DNA of 64,000 bases, from assembly GCA_020524525.2 (NCBI GenBank), contig CP129018.1, forward strand, positions 1,554,115 to 1,618,114, in the 5' to 3' direction. Shown piece by piece: positions 53,995 to 62,732 of the stretch. The translations under genes were made by a program, and so were the position numbers. The stretch is from Bacillus tianshenii. Lineage in GTDB: Bacteria; Bacillota; Bacilli; Bacillales; Bacillaceae_N. The number at the start of each line of letters is the position of its first letter. The stretch's first letter is position 1. A model generated the notes under the pieces. The model worked only from the letters and a program-made list of their open reading frames with translations, ran no database searches and had not been told where the DNA came from.

Positions 53995-56159
53995 TGTTTA
54001 AATTCAAAACGAATACTTGTATTGTCATTACTCCACGTTAAATAAGCATCAAATGTTTTTTCTCCTTTTTTGAACCCTTTAATAAGGTTTGTTTTGCCAT
54101 CTTGTAGAAGCTTTTTCACATTAGTTTGTGAAACAGTTTTTCCTAAAATCTTCTTAGAAATTGTAAAATCACAATTCGTCTTCGCATAGTTTGAACAACC
54201 ATAGAAGCTCCCTTTATCAATCATTTTTCCACCACATTTTTTACATTTACCAACGACAGTGCCGCTTGAATATTTCTTTTTTCGCGTATCTTGAATCGAC
54301 TCTACATCGATACCGTCAAAGCTCCAAGCCGAGCTTTGCTGCTTAGCATCTTCAATTAACTTGACCGAAAGCTTCTTTGCTTGCTCCATAAACCCTTGTG
54401 GAGACGCTTGATTTTGACCGATCTCTCGCAGCCGTTGTTCCCATTTCGCCGTCATTTCTGGTGATGCTAAGATGCTCTCTCCGATTGCTTCAATTAGTAG
54501 CTTCCCTTTATCTGTTGCATATACTTGATTTTTCTTCACATCGATATACTTTCGGTCTTTCAATACACCAATAATACCTGCACGTGTCGCCTCTGTTCCT
54601 AAGCCCTCTGTTTGTGTTAACACTTTGATAAGGTCTTTATCTTCAAGGTGCTTACCCGCTGTTTTCATTAAGGTAATTAATTGACCTTCCGTATAACGCT
54701 TTGGTGGTTGTGTTTTACCTGCCTTTACATGTACTGTTTTAACCTCTCCACGTTCTCCTTGCTCAATGCTCGGCAGCATTTGCTCCTCATCATCTTTCTT
54801 TTCTGGCTTCTTCTGTCCGTAGATTACTACCCGCCAGCCTTCTTCTACCTGTTCTTTTCCTTTTGAAAGAAAGGTTGCACGACCATCTACGATTGTATAA
54901 ATCGTAGTATAATCAAAAATTGCTTTCTCATAGTGCGCCGCAATCAAACGACGGATAATTAAGTCATAGATTTTTTGTTCATCGGCTGATAGTTTTTTCG
55001 GATCAGTGACTTGTTCAGTCGGAATAATTGCATAGTGATCCGTCACTTTCTTTGCATTTACATAACGCTTATTATTCGTAATGGAGGAAAGAGGTGCAGG
55101 CAAAAGTCCTTTATAATCACTTAGGCTGCTAAGTTTGCTTAAAATATCTGGAAACCCCGCTGCTTCTTCACTTGTTACAAAGCTGGAGTCAGACCTCGGG
55201 TAAGAAATAATCCCCTTTACATACAGCTTTTGTGCAATGTCGAGTGTTTTTTTAGGTGAAAATTTATACGCTTTGTTTGCAGTGGCCTGTAGAGCAGAAA
55301 GGTTAAACAAATATGGCGGTTGAAATTCTTTTCTTTCTTTTTCAACCTGTTGTACCTCGGCAGGTTTTTGACGACAAAATTGCTCAATTGCTTTTGCCAT
55401 CTTCTCGTCTTTAATACGGGTTTCGCCATCCTTATGCCACTTGCCTTCATACGTCTTTCCTTCCACATTAAAATTAGCAACCACTTCCCAAAACGGTTCT
55501 GACTTAAAGTTTTCAATTTCTTTTTCCCGCTGAACAATTAAGGCAAGGGTTGGAGTTTGAACACGCCCAGTTGAAAACACATCAGAAATACCTTTTTGCT
55601 GAAGAAGCAGCGTGTATACACGGGAGGCGTTCATCCCTACAAGCCAATCTGCACAAGCTCTGCTTAATGCTTCATAGTAGACAGGTCTTGTATCTTCTTC
55701 TTTTAATAAATTCGCAAAGCCATTTTTCACTGCATTCGGTGTTAACGATGAAATCCACAGCCTTTGAATTGGTTTTTGATTTTGACATAATGATAGAATT
55801 ATCCGAACAATCGCTTCCCCTTCCCGTCCTGCATCACTTCCGACAATGACATTGGTTACTTCTTTAGATCGCAGCAACTTCTTAATAATGTTAAATTGCT
55901 TGCTTTTTCCCCGGGTTACACGGTGCTGAAACCGTTCGGGAATAATCGGCATTGTGTTAAGCGACCATTTCTTCCAGCTTGGGTTGTATTCCTCTGGCGG
56001 AACAAGTTCACATAGATGACCGATCGCCCATGTCAGATAAGCTCCTTTAGGGAAATATTCGTTCGGAGCAATTTCAAGATAACCCTCTCTTTTTTCATAT
56101 GAAAATGGTGCTGCAAGCTTCGTTCCTTGATCAGGTTTTTCAGCAATGATTAATTTCAT
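53991..56159 (-). CDS. topB: DNA topoisomerase III
   Basis: A 722-residue type IA topoisomerase. The TOPRIM region has LIIAEKPDQGTKLA and VIVGSDAGREGEAIVR; the catalytic Tyr is in GIISYPRSDSSFV, with FSTGRVQTPTLALIV and GLGTEATRAGII further along. One C-terminal zinc ribbon (GKCKKCGGKMIDKGSFYGC) and a basic tail follow. It decatenates DNA and resolves recombination intermediates. Length matches B. subtilis TopB. Confidence 0.96.
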   Translation of the reverse strand: MKLIIAEKPDQGTKLAAPFSYEKREGYLEIAPNEYFPKGAYLTWAIGHLCELVPPEEYNPSWKKWSLNTMPIIPERFQHRVTRGKSKQFNIIKKLLRSKEVTNVIVGSDAGREGEAIVRIILSLCQNQKPIQRLWISSLTPNAVKNGFANLLKEEDTRPVYYEALSRACADWLVGMNASRVYTLLLQQKGISDVFSTGRVQTPTLALIVQREKEIENFKSEPFWEVVANFNVEGKTYEGKWHKDGETRIKDEKMAKAIEQFCRQKPAEVQQVEKERKEFQPPYLFNLSALQATANKAYKFSPKKTLDIAQKLYVKGIISYPRSDSSFVTSEEAAGFPDILSKLSSLSDYKGLLPAPLSSITNNKRYVNAKKVTDHYAIIPTEQVTDPKKLSADEQKIYDLIIRRLIAAHYEKAIFDYTTIYTIVDGRATFLSKGKEQVEEGWRVVIYGQKKPEKKDDEEQMLPSIEQGERGEVKTVHVKAGKTQPPKRYTEGQLITLMKTAGKHLEDKDLIKVLTQTEGLGTEATRAGIIGVLKDRKYIDVKKNQVYATDKGKLLIEAIGESILASPEMTAKWEQRLREIGQNQASPQGFMEQAKKLSVKLIEDAKQQSSAWSFDGIDVESIQDTRKKKYSSGTVVGKCKKCGGKMIDKGSFYGCSNYAKTNCDFTISKKILGKTVSQTNVKKLLQDGKTNLIKGFKKGEKTFDAYLTWSNDNTSIRFEFKQ

Positions 56160-56330
56160 TTCATTTATCTCCTTAACTCTTCAACAGTTTCCATCGAATG
56201 AATAAATGATATCATAAATTGAGTGCTACATACCCATTCAAGATACTCCCATACCGAAGTTCAGCAGGTAAAGTTCGCAATTAATCTATCATAGAGAAGC
56301 TGAGGTTTGAATTAATTTAGAAATGTATAA

Positions 56331-56372
56331 ACAAAAAAGCCAACAGTTTGAGGAGAACCCCTCTGTTGGCTT
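56331..56372 (-). terminator. Terminator of the exopolysaccharide cluster
   Basis: AAGCCAACAG / CTGTTGGCTT hairpin with TTTTTTG on the minus strand, downstream of the last gene of the minus-strand cluster. Confidence 0.88.
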
Positions 56373-56378
56373 AATCTC

Positions 56379-57090
56379 TTATTGATTTTTTAATAACTGT
56401 TCTTCAGGTACGTTTCTAATTTTTTTTGCAGGCGTTCCAACTACTAGAGTTTCTTGTTTTACATCTTTTGTAACGACGCTTCCTGCTGCAACGGTACCGT
56501 CCTCTTCAATAACCTTACCTGGAAGAATAGTCGCATTTGCCCCTACTCTTCCACCATTTTGAATCGATACCCCTTTAAACTTATCAAATCGCTCTTTCGT
56601 TCTTGCCATATAATTATCATTTGTAGTAACAACACAAGGTGCAATAAACACATGGTCGCCTAATTCGGAATAAGCAGTGATGTAGCAATTCGTTTCTAAT
56701 TTACATTTTTTACCAATAGAGCAGTCATTCTCAACCGCTACACCTCTTCCAACGATCGTGCCCTCTCCAATACTTACTCTCTCACGAATTGTCGCAAGGT
56801 CAGCAACAAAAACATCATTATCAATCCTTGCATATGCATAAATAATGGACGAGGTACCAATTGTAACACCAGACCCGATCACTGCTGGGGGGAAGATGTT
56901 TCACCTCTGGCAAGATGGAGCTTTTCGCTCTCGTTGGCTGCTTACCGATCACAACATGATCTTGAATGATGACATTATCGCCAATGACGGTTCCTTCATA
57001 AATAATGACATGATTGCCAACCACCACATTTTTACCAAACTGGACATTCTTTTGAATTACACAATACTCTCCAATTGAAGCAGGTTTCAT
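56379..57090 (-). pseudogene. Hexapeptide-repeat acetyltransferase, frameshifted at a C6 tract
   Basis: The left-handed beta-helix begins MKPASIGEYCVIQKNVQFG and reaches SILPEVKHLPP. The frame then shifts at a run of six C on the minus strand (56887-56892). The rest, from IGSGVTIGTSSIIYAYARID to GTPAKKIRNVPEEQLLKNQ, is in the next frame down to 56379. With five C the frame is one gene of about 236 residues. It would O- or N-acetylate a sugar in the polysaccharide cluster (WlbB/EpsM-like). A strand-slippage switch or a sequencing error are both possible. Confidence 0.82.
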
Positions 57091-57111
57091 TAGATCACCG
57101 TCTCTAGTTTT

Positions 57112-58446
57112 TTAGTTATTCACCTTATAATTTAAATTTCTAACTAAGGGCCGGCCAACTGAATAATAATCGACTGCATGCTTTCTAACATCCTCTAAAT
57201 CATAACAGTTTCTTCCATCAAAAATCACAGCAGTTTTCATCAGTTTTGGATACGTTTCTAACGGTACTGCTTTAACTTCATTCCATTCCGTTACAATAAA
57301 TACAGCATCAGCGCCTTTAAGTGCTTCTTCAATTGTCGTGGAATATTGAATCCCTTGAGGTAAAAGTTTCTTCGCATTTTCAACAGCAATCGGATCATAA
57401 GCAACGATATTGGCGTTAAGATTGAAAAGTTGCTTGATGATTACTTGAGAAGCTGCTTCGCGCATATCGTCTGTATTTGGCTTAAAGGCTAAGCCAAGCA
57501 CTGCTATACGTTTGTTTTTTAAGCTTCCTAAGTGTTCAAGGGCTTTCAACACTAAACTTTCTTGCTGGCGATTATTTACTTCAATTACAGCCTCAAGAAG
57601 AGAAAATTGGTGTTCAATATTTCCTGCAATTTGCACAAGCGCATTCGTGTCCTTCGGAAAACATGAACCACCATACCCGATCCCTGCATTTAGAAATTGT
57701 CTTCCAATGCGATTATCCATTCCCATACCTAATGCCACATCTTCAATATTTGCTCCTAACTTTTCACAGATCGAAGCAATCTCATTAATAAAACTGATTT
57801 TAGTAGCCAAAAATGCATTGGAAGCGTATTTAATCATCTCTGCACTTTTTACCCCCGTATGAACGATGGGTATTCCAAATGGCTCGTTAATTGCCTTCAT
57901 AGTTAAAAAGGTTTTTTCACAATCCGTCCCAATTACAATTCGATCACCACTAAATGTATCACCGATAGCTGACCCTTCGCGTAGAAACTCCGGGTTTGAG
58001 ACGATATTTACTTTATAGTTACCTACTTTATTTTCATCTATTAGCTCTTTAATCCAGTCATTTGTTCCAACAGGTACTGTACTCTTTGTAACAACAATCG
58101 TATCCCGCTGAATATTCTTTGCAATGTTAATAGCTGCCTGTTCGATGTAAGTCAAATCAGCAGAGCCATTTTCACTTTGTGGCGTACCGACTGCAATATA
58201 AATCACTTCTGCATCTTTAAAGCCCTCTTCATGAGTTGTAGTAAACATCAAGCGATTCTGTTTCATTGTTTTTAAAATTAAGTCTTCTAAACCTGGTTCA
58301 AAGATCGGGGATTTACCTTCCTTTAACATCTTCACTTTATTTTCATCGACATCAATACATGTTACAAAATGGCCAACTTCCGCTAAACAAACCCCTGTTA
58401 CTAGACCGACATACCCTGTACCGATAACTGAAATATGTTTTATCAT
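57112..58446 (-). CDS. ugd: UDP-glucose 6-dehydrogenase
   Basis: A 444-residue NAD enzyme that oxidises UDP-glucose to UDP-glucuronate, with the Rossmann motif ISVIGTGYVGLVTG, TVPVGTNDW, the catalytic Cys in GIGYGGSCFPKDT and LAFKPNTDDMREAAS. It resembles TuaD/YwqF. UDP-glucuronate would feed the exopolysaccharide cluster. The ATG at 58446 is favoured over the GTG at 58455, which overlaps its ribosome site AGGTG. B. subtilis homologues are phosphorylated on Tyr by a BY-kinase; none is in view here. Confidence 0.95.
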   Translation of the reverse strand: MIKHISVIGTGYVGLVTGVCLAEVGHFVTCIDVDENKVKMLKEGKSPIFEPGLEDLILKTMKQNRLMFTTTHEEGFKDAEVIYIAVGTPQSENGSADLTYIEQAAINIAKNIQRDTIVVTKSTVPVGTNDWIKELIDENKVGNYKVNIVSNPEFLREGSAIGDTFSGDRIVIGTDCEKTFLTMKAINEPFGIPIVHTGVKSAEMIKYASNAFLATKISFINEIASICEKLGANIEDVALGMGMDNRIGRQFLNAGIGYGGSCFPKDTNALVQIAGNIEHQFSLLEAVIEVNNRQQESLVLKALEHLGSLKNKRIAVLGLAFKPNTDDMREAASQVIIKQLFNLNANIVAYDPIAVENAKKLLPQGIQYSTTIEEALKGADAVFIVTEWNEVKAVPLETYPKLMKTAVIFDGRNCYDLEDVRKHAVDYYSVGRPLVRNLNYKVNN

Positions 58447-58552
58447 TTTGATCACCTAAGCTTTTTTCTTATTTGCAAATGAATTGTTTCATAAATGAAT
58501 GATTCTTAGGTTAGTCAATATTTGCATTGGGTAAAATTAAAATTTTCATTGA

Positions 58553-59713
58553 TTAATAATTATACTTTTTAATTAAATTTTTGATTAAGTCAATAATAAG
58601 GTTTTGTTCATCTCTTTCCAAATTCGATCCTGACGGCAAACATACCCCATAGTTAAAGAGGTCGCTTGATACATCTTGCCCACTATGGTTATAATATTTA
58701 CACCCCTTAAACAAAGGTTGAAGATGAAGTGGCTTCCAAACGGGACGTGTCTCAATATTAGCCCTTTCTAGTTCTTCAATAATCATATCTCTTGTGATAT
58801 TCACTCTTTCAGGATCTACTGTTAAAGCTGTTAACCAACGAGTTGAATAGTATCCTTCCGGCTCAGGCATAAATGTTATCCCATCTATATAGGATAATTC
58901 TGATTTATACTGCTGATACACTCTTCGTCGAGCTGCCACTCTATCATTTAAAACTTGAAGCTGTCCTCTTCCAATACCTGCTAAAATGTTACTCATACGA
59001 TAATTGTAACCTTTTATATGATGTTGATAATGAGGAGCGGGGTCTCGAGCTTGTGTAGCAAGAAACCGTACTCTATCTAATGCGCCTTTATCATTTGAGA
59101 TAAGTGCCCCTCCACCAGAAGTTGTGATAATTTTATTTCCATTAAATGAAAAGATACCAAACTTACCAAAGGTACCACTAGCTTTCCCTTTATAGAAAGC
59201 ACCTAAAGATTCAGCCGCGTCTTCTATAACTGGAATATCACCGTATTCCTTTGCCAAACGTAATATCTCATCCATATCTGCGCTTTGTCCATATAAATTT
59301 ACGACAATAATTGCTTTAGGCATGTCTTCTTCTTTCGAAGCTTGCTCTAATGCTTCTTGCAATGCAGAAGGTGACATATTCCATGTATTAGGCTCTGAAT
59401 CAATTAATATTGGTATAGCCTTCTGGTACAAGATTGGATTTGCGCTAGCTACAAAAGTTAGAGAGGAGCAAATCACTTTATCTCCTTCTCCAACATTCAA
59501 TATCTCTAAAGCAAGGTGAATCGCTGCTGTGCCAGAGCTTAACGCTGCAGCTCCGTAAGCACCTGTATATTGTGCTAATTCATTTTCAAATTGGTCAACA
59601 TTTGGACCCAGCGGAGCAATCCAATTCGAATCAAACGCTTCATGTATAAACCTTTGCTCCAATCCACTCATATGGGGAGATGAAAGAAAAATTCGTTTTT
59701 TTTGCATAGTCAA
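58553..59713 (-). CDS. DegT/DnrJ/EryC1 sugar aminotransferase, EpsN-like
   Basis: This 386-residue PLP enzyme has the entry motif SSGTAAIHLALE, VIEDAAESLGAFYKG and the PLP Lys in FSFNGNKIITTSGGG, with a C-terminal region containing ETRPVWKPLH. EpsN-type enzymes aminate UDP-4-keto sugars; with an EpsM-type acetyltransferase they make bacillosamine-like sugars. The start may be TTG at 59713 or ATG at 59707; GAGG spacing favours TTG. It lies between ydcF-like and ugd in one direction. Confidence 0.9.
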   Translation of the reverse strand: MTMQKKRIFLSSPHMSGLEQRFIHEAFDSNWIAPLGPNVDQFENELAQYTGAYGAAALSSGTAAIHLALEILNVGEGDKVICSSLTFVASANPILYQKAIPILIDSEPNTWNMSPSALQEALEQASKEEDMPKAIIVVNLYGQSADMDEILRLAKEYGDIPVIEDAAESLGAFYKGKASGTFGKFGIFSFNGNKIITTSGGGALISNDKGALDRVRFLATQARDPAPHYQHHIKGYNYRMSNILAGIGRGQLQVLNDRVAARRRVYQQYKSELSYIDGITFMPEPEGYYSTRWLTALTVDPERVNITRDMIIEELERANIETRPVWKPLHLQPLFKGCKYYNHSGQDVSSDLFNYGVCLPSGSNLERDEQNLIIDLIKNLIKKYNY

Positions 59714-59751
59714 AACACAACCTCAAAAATATTATAATAAATCTAAACTAC

Positions 59752-60432
59752 TTACCAAGACTTATACAAAACATGGTATCCTGCACTTTTTATATATTCA
59801 TCAATTACAAGTTGTTTCATCTTTTCATTTTTCCACCAAGCATCTAATTTGAATGTATCTATCGTTGAGGAACTAGGCTTCCACTCTACGTCATAATCCA
59901 TGTCTTTTTCCACTTCATTACTTACCCAAAGTGATCGCTTCATATGATAAGGGGATGTTACCAAAATGACTGAGGAAAGTTTTTCTTTTTGTAATATTCC
60001 AATTACATTTATTGCATTTTCATATGTACTGCCTGCTTCATTATCTAAGATTATCGCACGTGATGGGACTCCAACTCTAAGAGCTATCTCCTTCATTCTT
60101 TCCGCCCAAGGTGTTTTATCAACATTTTTACCAGAAGCACTACCGCCACTTAAAATGATATAAGGAGCGGCACCTTTGTTATATAAATGAACCGCTTGTT
60201 TTAATCTCTCGGGTCCTTCCCCGCCTCCATAAACAACAATTGCTTCTGCTTTAAGATCTTTGGCATCTTCAACAATTAAATTCTTAGCTACTTTTATTAA
60301 AAAACCTTCTGAAGAAACGTAAAAAGCAATATTAATAAGGGCTAATATCACCCATACTATGAACATTTTACGAAAAAAACTTCTTTTATTTAAAGTGGTG
60401 TCTCTCTTAATTAACCATCTATGGAAAAACAA
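59752..60432 (-). CDS. YdcF/DUF218-family membrane protein
   Basis: A 226-residue protein with one N-terminal helix (about 22-42) and a DUF218 domain: AIVVYGGGEGPERLKQAVHLY, ILSGGSASG, STYENAINV and LVTSPYHMKRSL. DUF218 proteins (YdcF, SanA, ElyC) are linked to cell-envelope polymers. TTG start at 60432, with AGGAGG eight bases before. Its place inside the polysaccharide cluster suggests a part in polymer handling. Confidence 0.82.
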   Translation of the reverse strand: MFFHRWLIKRDTTLNKRSFFRKMFIVWVILALINIAFYVSSEGFLIKVAKNLIVEDAKDLKAEAIVVYGGGEGPERLKQAVHLYNKGAAPYIILSGGSASGKNVDKTPWAERMKEIALRVGVPSRAIILDNEAGSTYENAINVIGILQKEKLSSVILVTSPYHMKRSLWVSNEVEKDMDYDVEWKPSSSTIDTFKLDAWWKNEKMKQLVIDEYIKSAGYHVLYKSW

Positions 60433-60455
60433 TCAGCTATCCTCCTGAACATTAT

Positions 60456-62732
60456 TTACTCTTTTGGCCTTTTCTTTTTTTCTAATGTCCAAATGATTAC
60501 GAAAAGGAACAATGTAAATACTAAAAAGAAGACTTGAAAAAGCTTTTTCAAAGGACTAGAACCGGAGCTGCGATTTTCATTTAATTGATATTTACTTTTA
60601 TCTTGCTGCTCAACTCCTTCCTCACCTAAAGAATTTAGTACTATTATACTACCTTCAGGCCCGAAAAGGAATGTGTCTACACGACTTTTATCCCTATTTA
60701 CTTCAGTGTAGTTCTGTTCATGGTCTATAATAACTTTCTTTATTTTGGAAAAGTCATTTAAATAAGCAAAATTATTGTTTGTAAAATCATCATTAATTGT
60801 GGAAAGAAGCATCATAAAATGATTATTATTCCACGGAGATTGTTTAACATAGAAAAAATTAATTTTTTTCGCAAACAGTTCAGCTAAAATAAAATCATTA
60901 TTAAATTTTAATGTATTCTCATTTACTTCAAGAGGAAATAGATGACTATTTTCCTTCAAAAAAGCACTTTCATTCCAAGGGCTATGAAAAAATAAATTTT
61001 TATCTTGATAATCCTTTTCTGAAAGTTCATCATTTAGGAATAAAAACAAACCGTTATCATCTCGAGTCACATAATGAGATAGACTTAAGATTGTCCCTAT
61101 CATACTTTTAAGAGAATTCGGATCAGTTTCTTTAAGTTTATTTGGCAAAACAAATGACACATTATTCCAGACGCCATTTTTTATAATAGGGTATGGAAAA
61201 TGATTGAAGTCACCATGATTTACTTTTTCAAATTCTAATTCAAAAAATGATGTATTCAACACTTTTGCCCAACCATCTGCTCTTCTTCTTTCCCCGCAAT
61301 CATAAACCTCTGTATCATTAAAAGCGTATGTTAAAGTAATAATCATTACTTCTGATTTAAGCTCACTTTTTGGGATAGCAATTTCTAATTTATTCGTATT
61401 TTCTCCCTCACCTTCAACTAAAGGAGTAGTAAGCACAGGAGTGTTATTAACAATAACCGTAACATTTGAAAGGTTTGCGGAGTATGTATCATTGTATTGA
61501 TGGAAAAAAGTTATTTTTGAGCCTTCTTCTAATGCCATTCCTGTAGGAGGTCTATATTTGACACTAATTGAAGCTGAGTTAGTATTCTTTATAATCAGAT
61601 CAGAGTCATACCCCAATTCTTGCAAATTAAATGTTTGAGTTAGATCGTTAGGAGCATCTTTTTTAGATTCTATAGGTACCATCGTCTTTGAGGTTTCATC
61701 TACGACGTCTCTGAAAGTTTTTTCTATATAAGATACTTTCCCTTCAAGCGATGATAAATAATTTCGGTCATTTAACCTTTTTAATGAAAGGTCCATACCA
61801 TTCTCATTAAAAGCTCCCAACAAATATAAACGACTTTGGGAGCCGGCTTGTAATTTATTCGTTGTAAGTAAGGCTGAGTTTTCACTCATCTCCCATACAA
61901 CATCAGAAAAAATTTCAATTGTTTCTTTTGAAAAATGATTAATCATTCCAACATAAATGACATCATTCTCTTGTTCTTCAAGCTCTATGTCTTTTTCACT
62001 TACAACTTCTATCCCCTCTGGCTTCATTGATAAAGTACGACCAAGATAACTAATTAATCTTATTAAATATGTATTATCGAGTACAGAGCTTTTCTCCGGA
62101 TAAACAATTGTTACTATTGGATGATTGGATATAACTGAGTTTTCATTCTCTATTTCATTTTCCTCTTCCCAGCCTTTTGGAGGAATTAATGAATAAGGAA
62201 AGTCTTTTAAACTAGCTTTTTCTGCAGAGCGGTCTTTATAAGGTATTTCTATGTAAGACTCTGGAGAAACCTTTATCCATAAGCTTTTGTTCACTTTATC
62301 TGAGCACTGATTTTCAGTTAGACTTAGAGTTGATTCAATACTCAACTCATGATTTCTTCCGCTTAAATGTAAACCTTCTAAGTTCAAGGACAATCTACCT
62401 GAATACTCTTCATGTAGTTGTGGCGATAAACTAATTGTTTTCAAAGGTTTATTGTCTATTGATATAGTCATCGAAGCTGTATCATCTAATTGAGGTGAAA
62501 TTGAATAGTACAAGGTTAGGTTTGGCGAGGATACAAGTGAGGAATAGGCTGATAAATTAATCTGTTTCACAATGTTTGGGTTAGTTTCATTTAATATTAT
62601 TTCTTTCTCACTTGCAAAAAGAGGTGTTGTAATACTTTTCTCATAAACAGCATATCCTTGACTATTTGAAAAAAAGAACAAAATAATAAAAACAACAGCC
62701 ACGTACATACTAAGTTTCATCAATCGATTCAT
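60456..62732 (-). CDS. BcsB-like exopolysaccharide accessory protein
   Basis: This 758-residue extracytoplasmic protein has an N-terminal signal/anchor (MKLSMYVAVVFIILFFF), beta-rich domains, and one C-terminal helix (FQVFFLVFTLFLFVIIWTL) followed by a basic end. The plan of tandem carbohydrate-binding domains, two extended Rossmann-like parts and a tail anchor fits the BcsB superfamily, which guides nascent cellulose or related glucans out of the membrane. Sequence identity to BcsB looks low. The 5' end overlaps the upstream ligase gene by 23 bases, and the start (62732 or an ATG at 62720) is uncertain. No BcsA-type synthase is in view. Confidence 0.68.
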   Translation of the reverse strand: MNRLMKLSMYVAVVFIILFFFSNSQGYAVYEKSITTPLFASEKEIILNETNPNIVKQINLSAYSSLVSSPNLTLYYSISPQLDDTASMTISIDNKPLKTISLSPQLHEEYSGRLSLNLEGLHLSGRNHELSIESTLSLTENQCSDKVNKSLWIKVSPESYIEIPYKDRSAEKASLKDFPYSLIPPKGWEEENEIENENSVISNHPIVTIVYPEKSSVLDNTYLIRLISYLGRTLSMKPEGIEVVSEKDIELEEQENDVIYVGMINHFSKETIEIFSDVVWEMSENSALLTTNKLQAGSQSRLYLLGAFNENGMDLSLKRLNDRNYLSSLEGKVSYIEKTFRDVVDETSKTMVPIESKKDAPNDLTQTFNLQELGYDSDLIIKNTNSASISVKYRPPTGMALEEGSKITFFHQYNDTYSANLSNVTVIVNNTPVLTTPLVEGEGENTNKLEIAIPKSELKSEVMIITLTYAFNDTEVYDCGERRRADGWAKVLNTSFFELEFEKVNHGDFNHFPYPIIKNGVWNNVSFVLPNKLKETDPNSLKSMIGTILSLSHYVTRDDNGLFLFLNDELSEKDYQDKNLFFHSPWNESAFLKENSHLFPLEVNENTLKFNNDFILAELFAKKINFFYVKQSPWNNNHFMMLLSTINDDFTNNNFAYLNDFSKIKKVIIDHEQNYTEVNRDKSRVDTFLFGPEGSIIVLNSLGEEGVEQQDKSKYQLNENRSSGSSPLKKLFQVFFLVFTLFLFVIIWTLEKKKRPKE

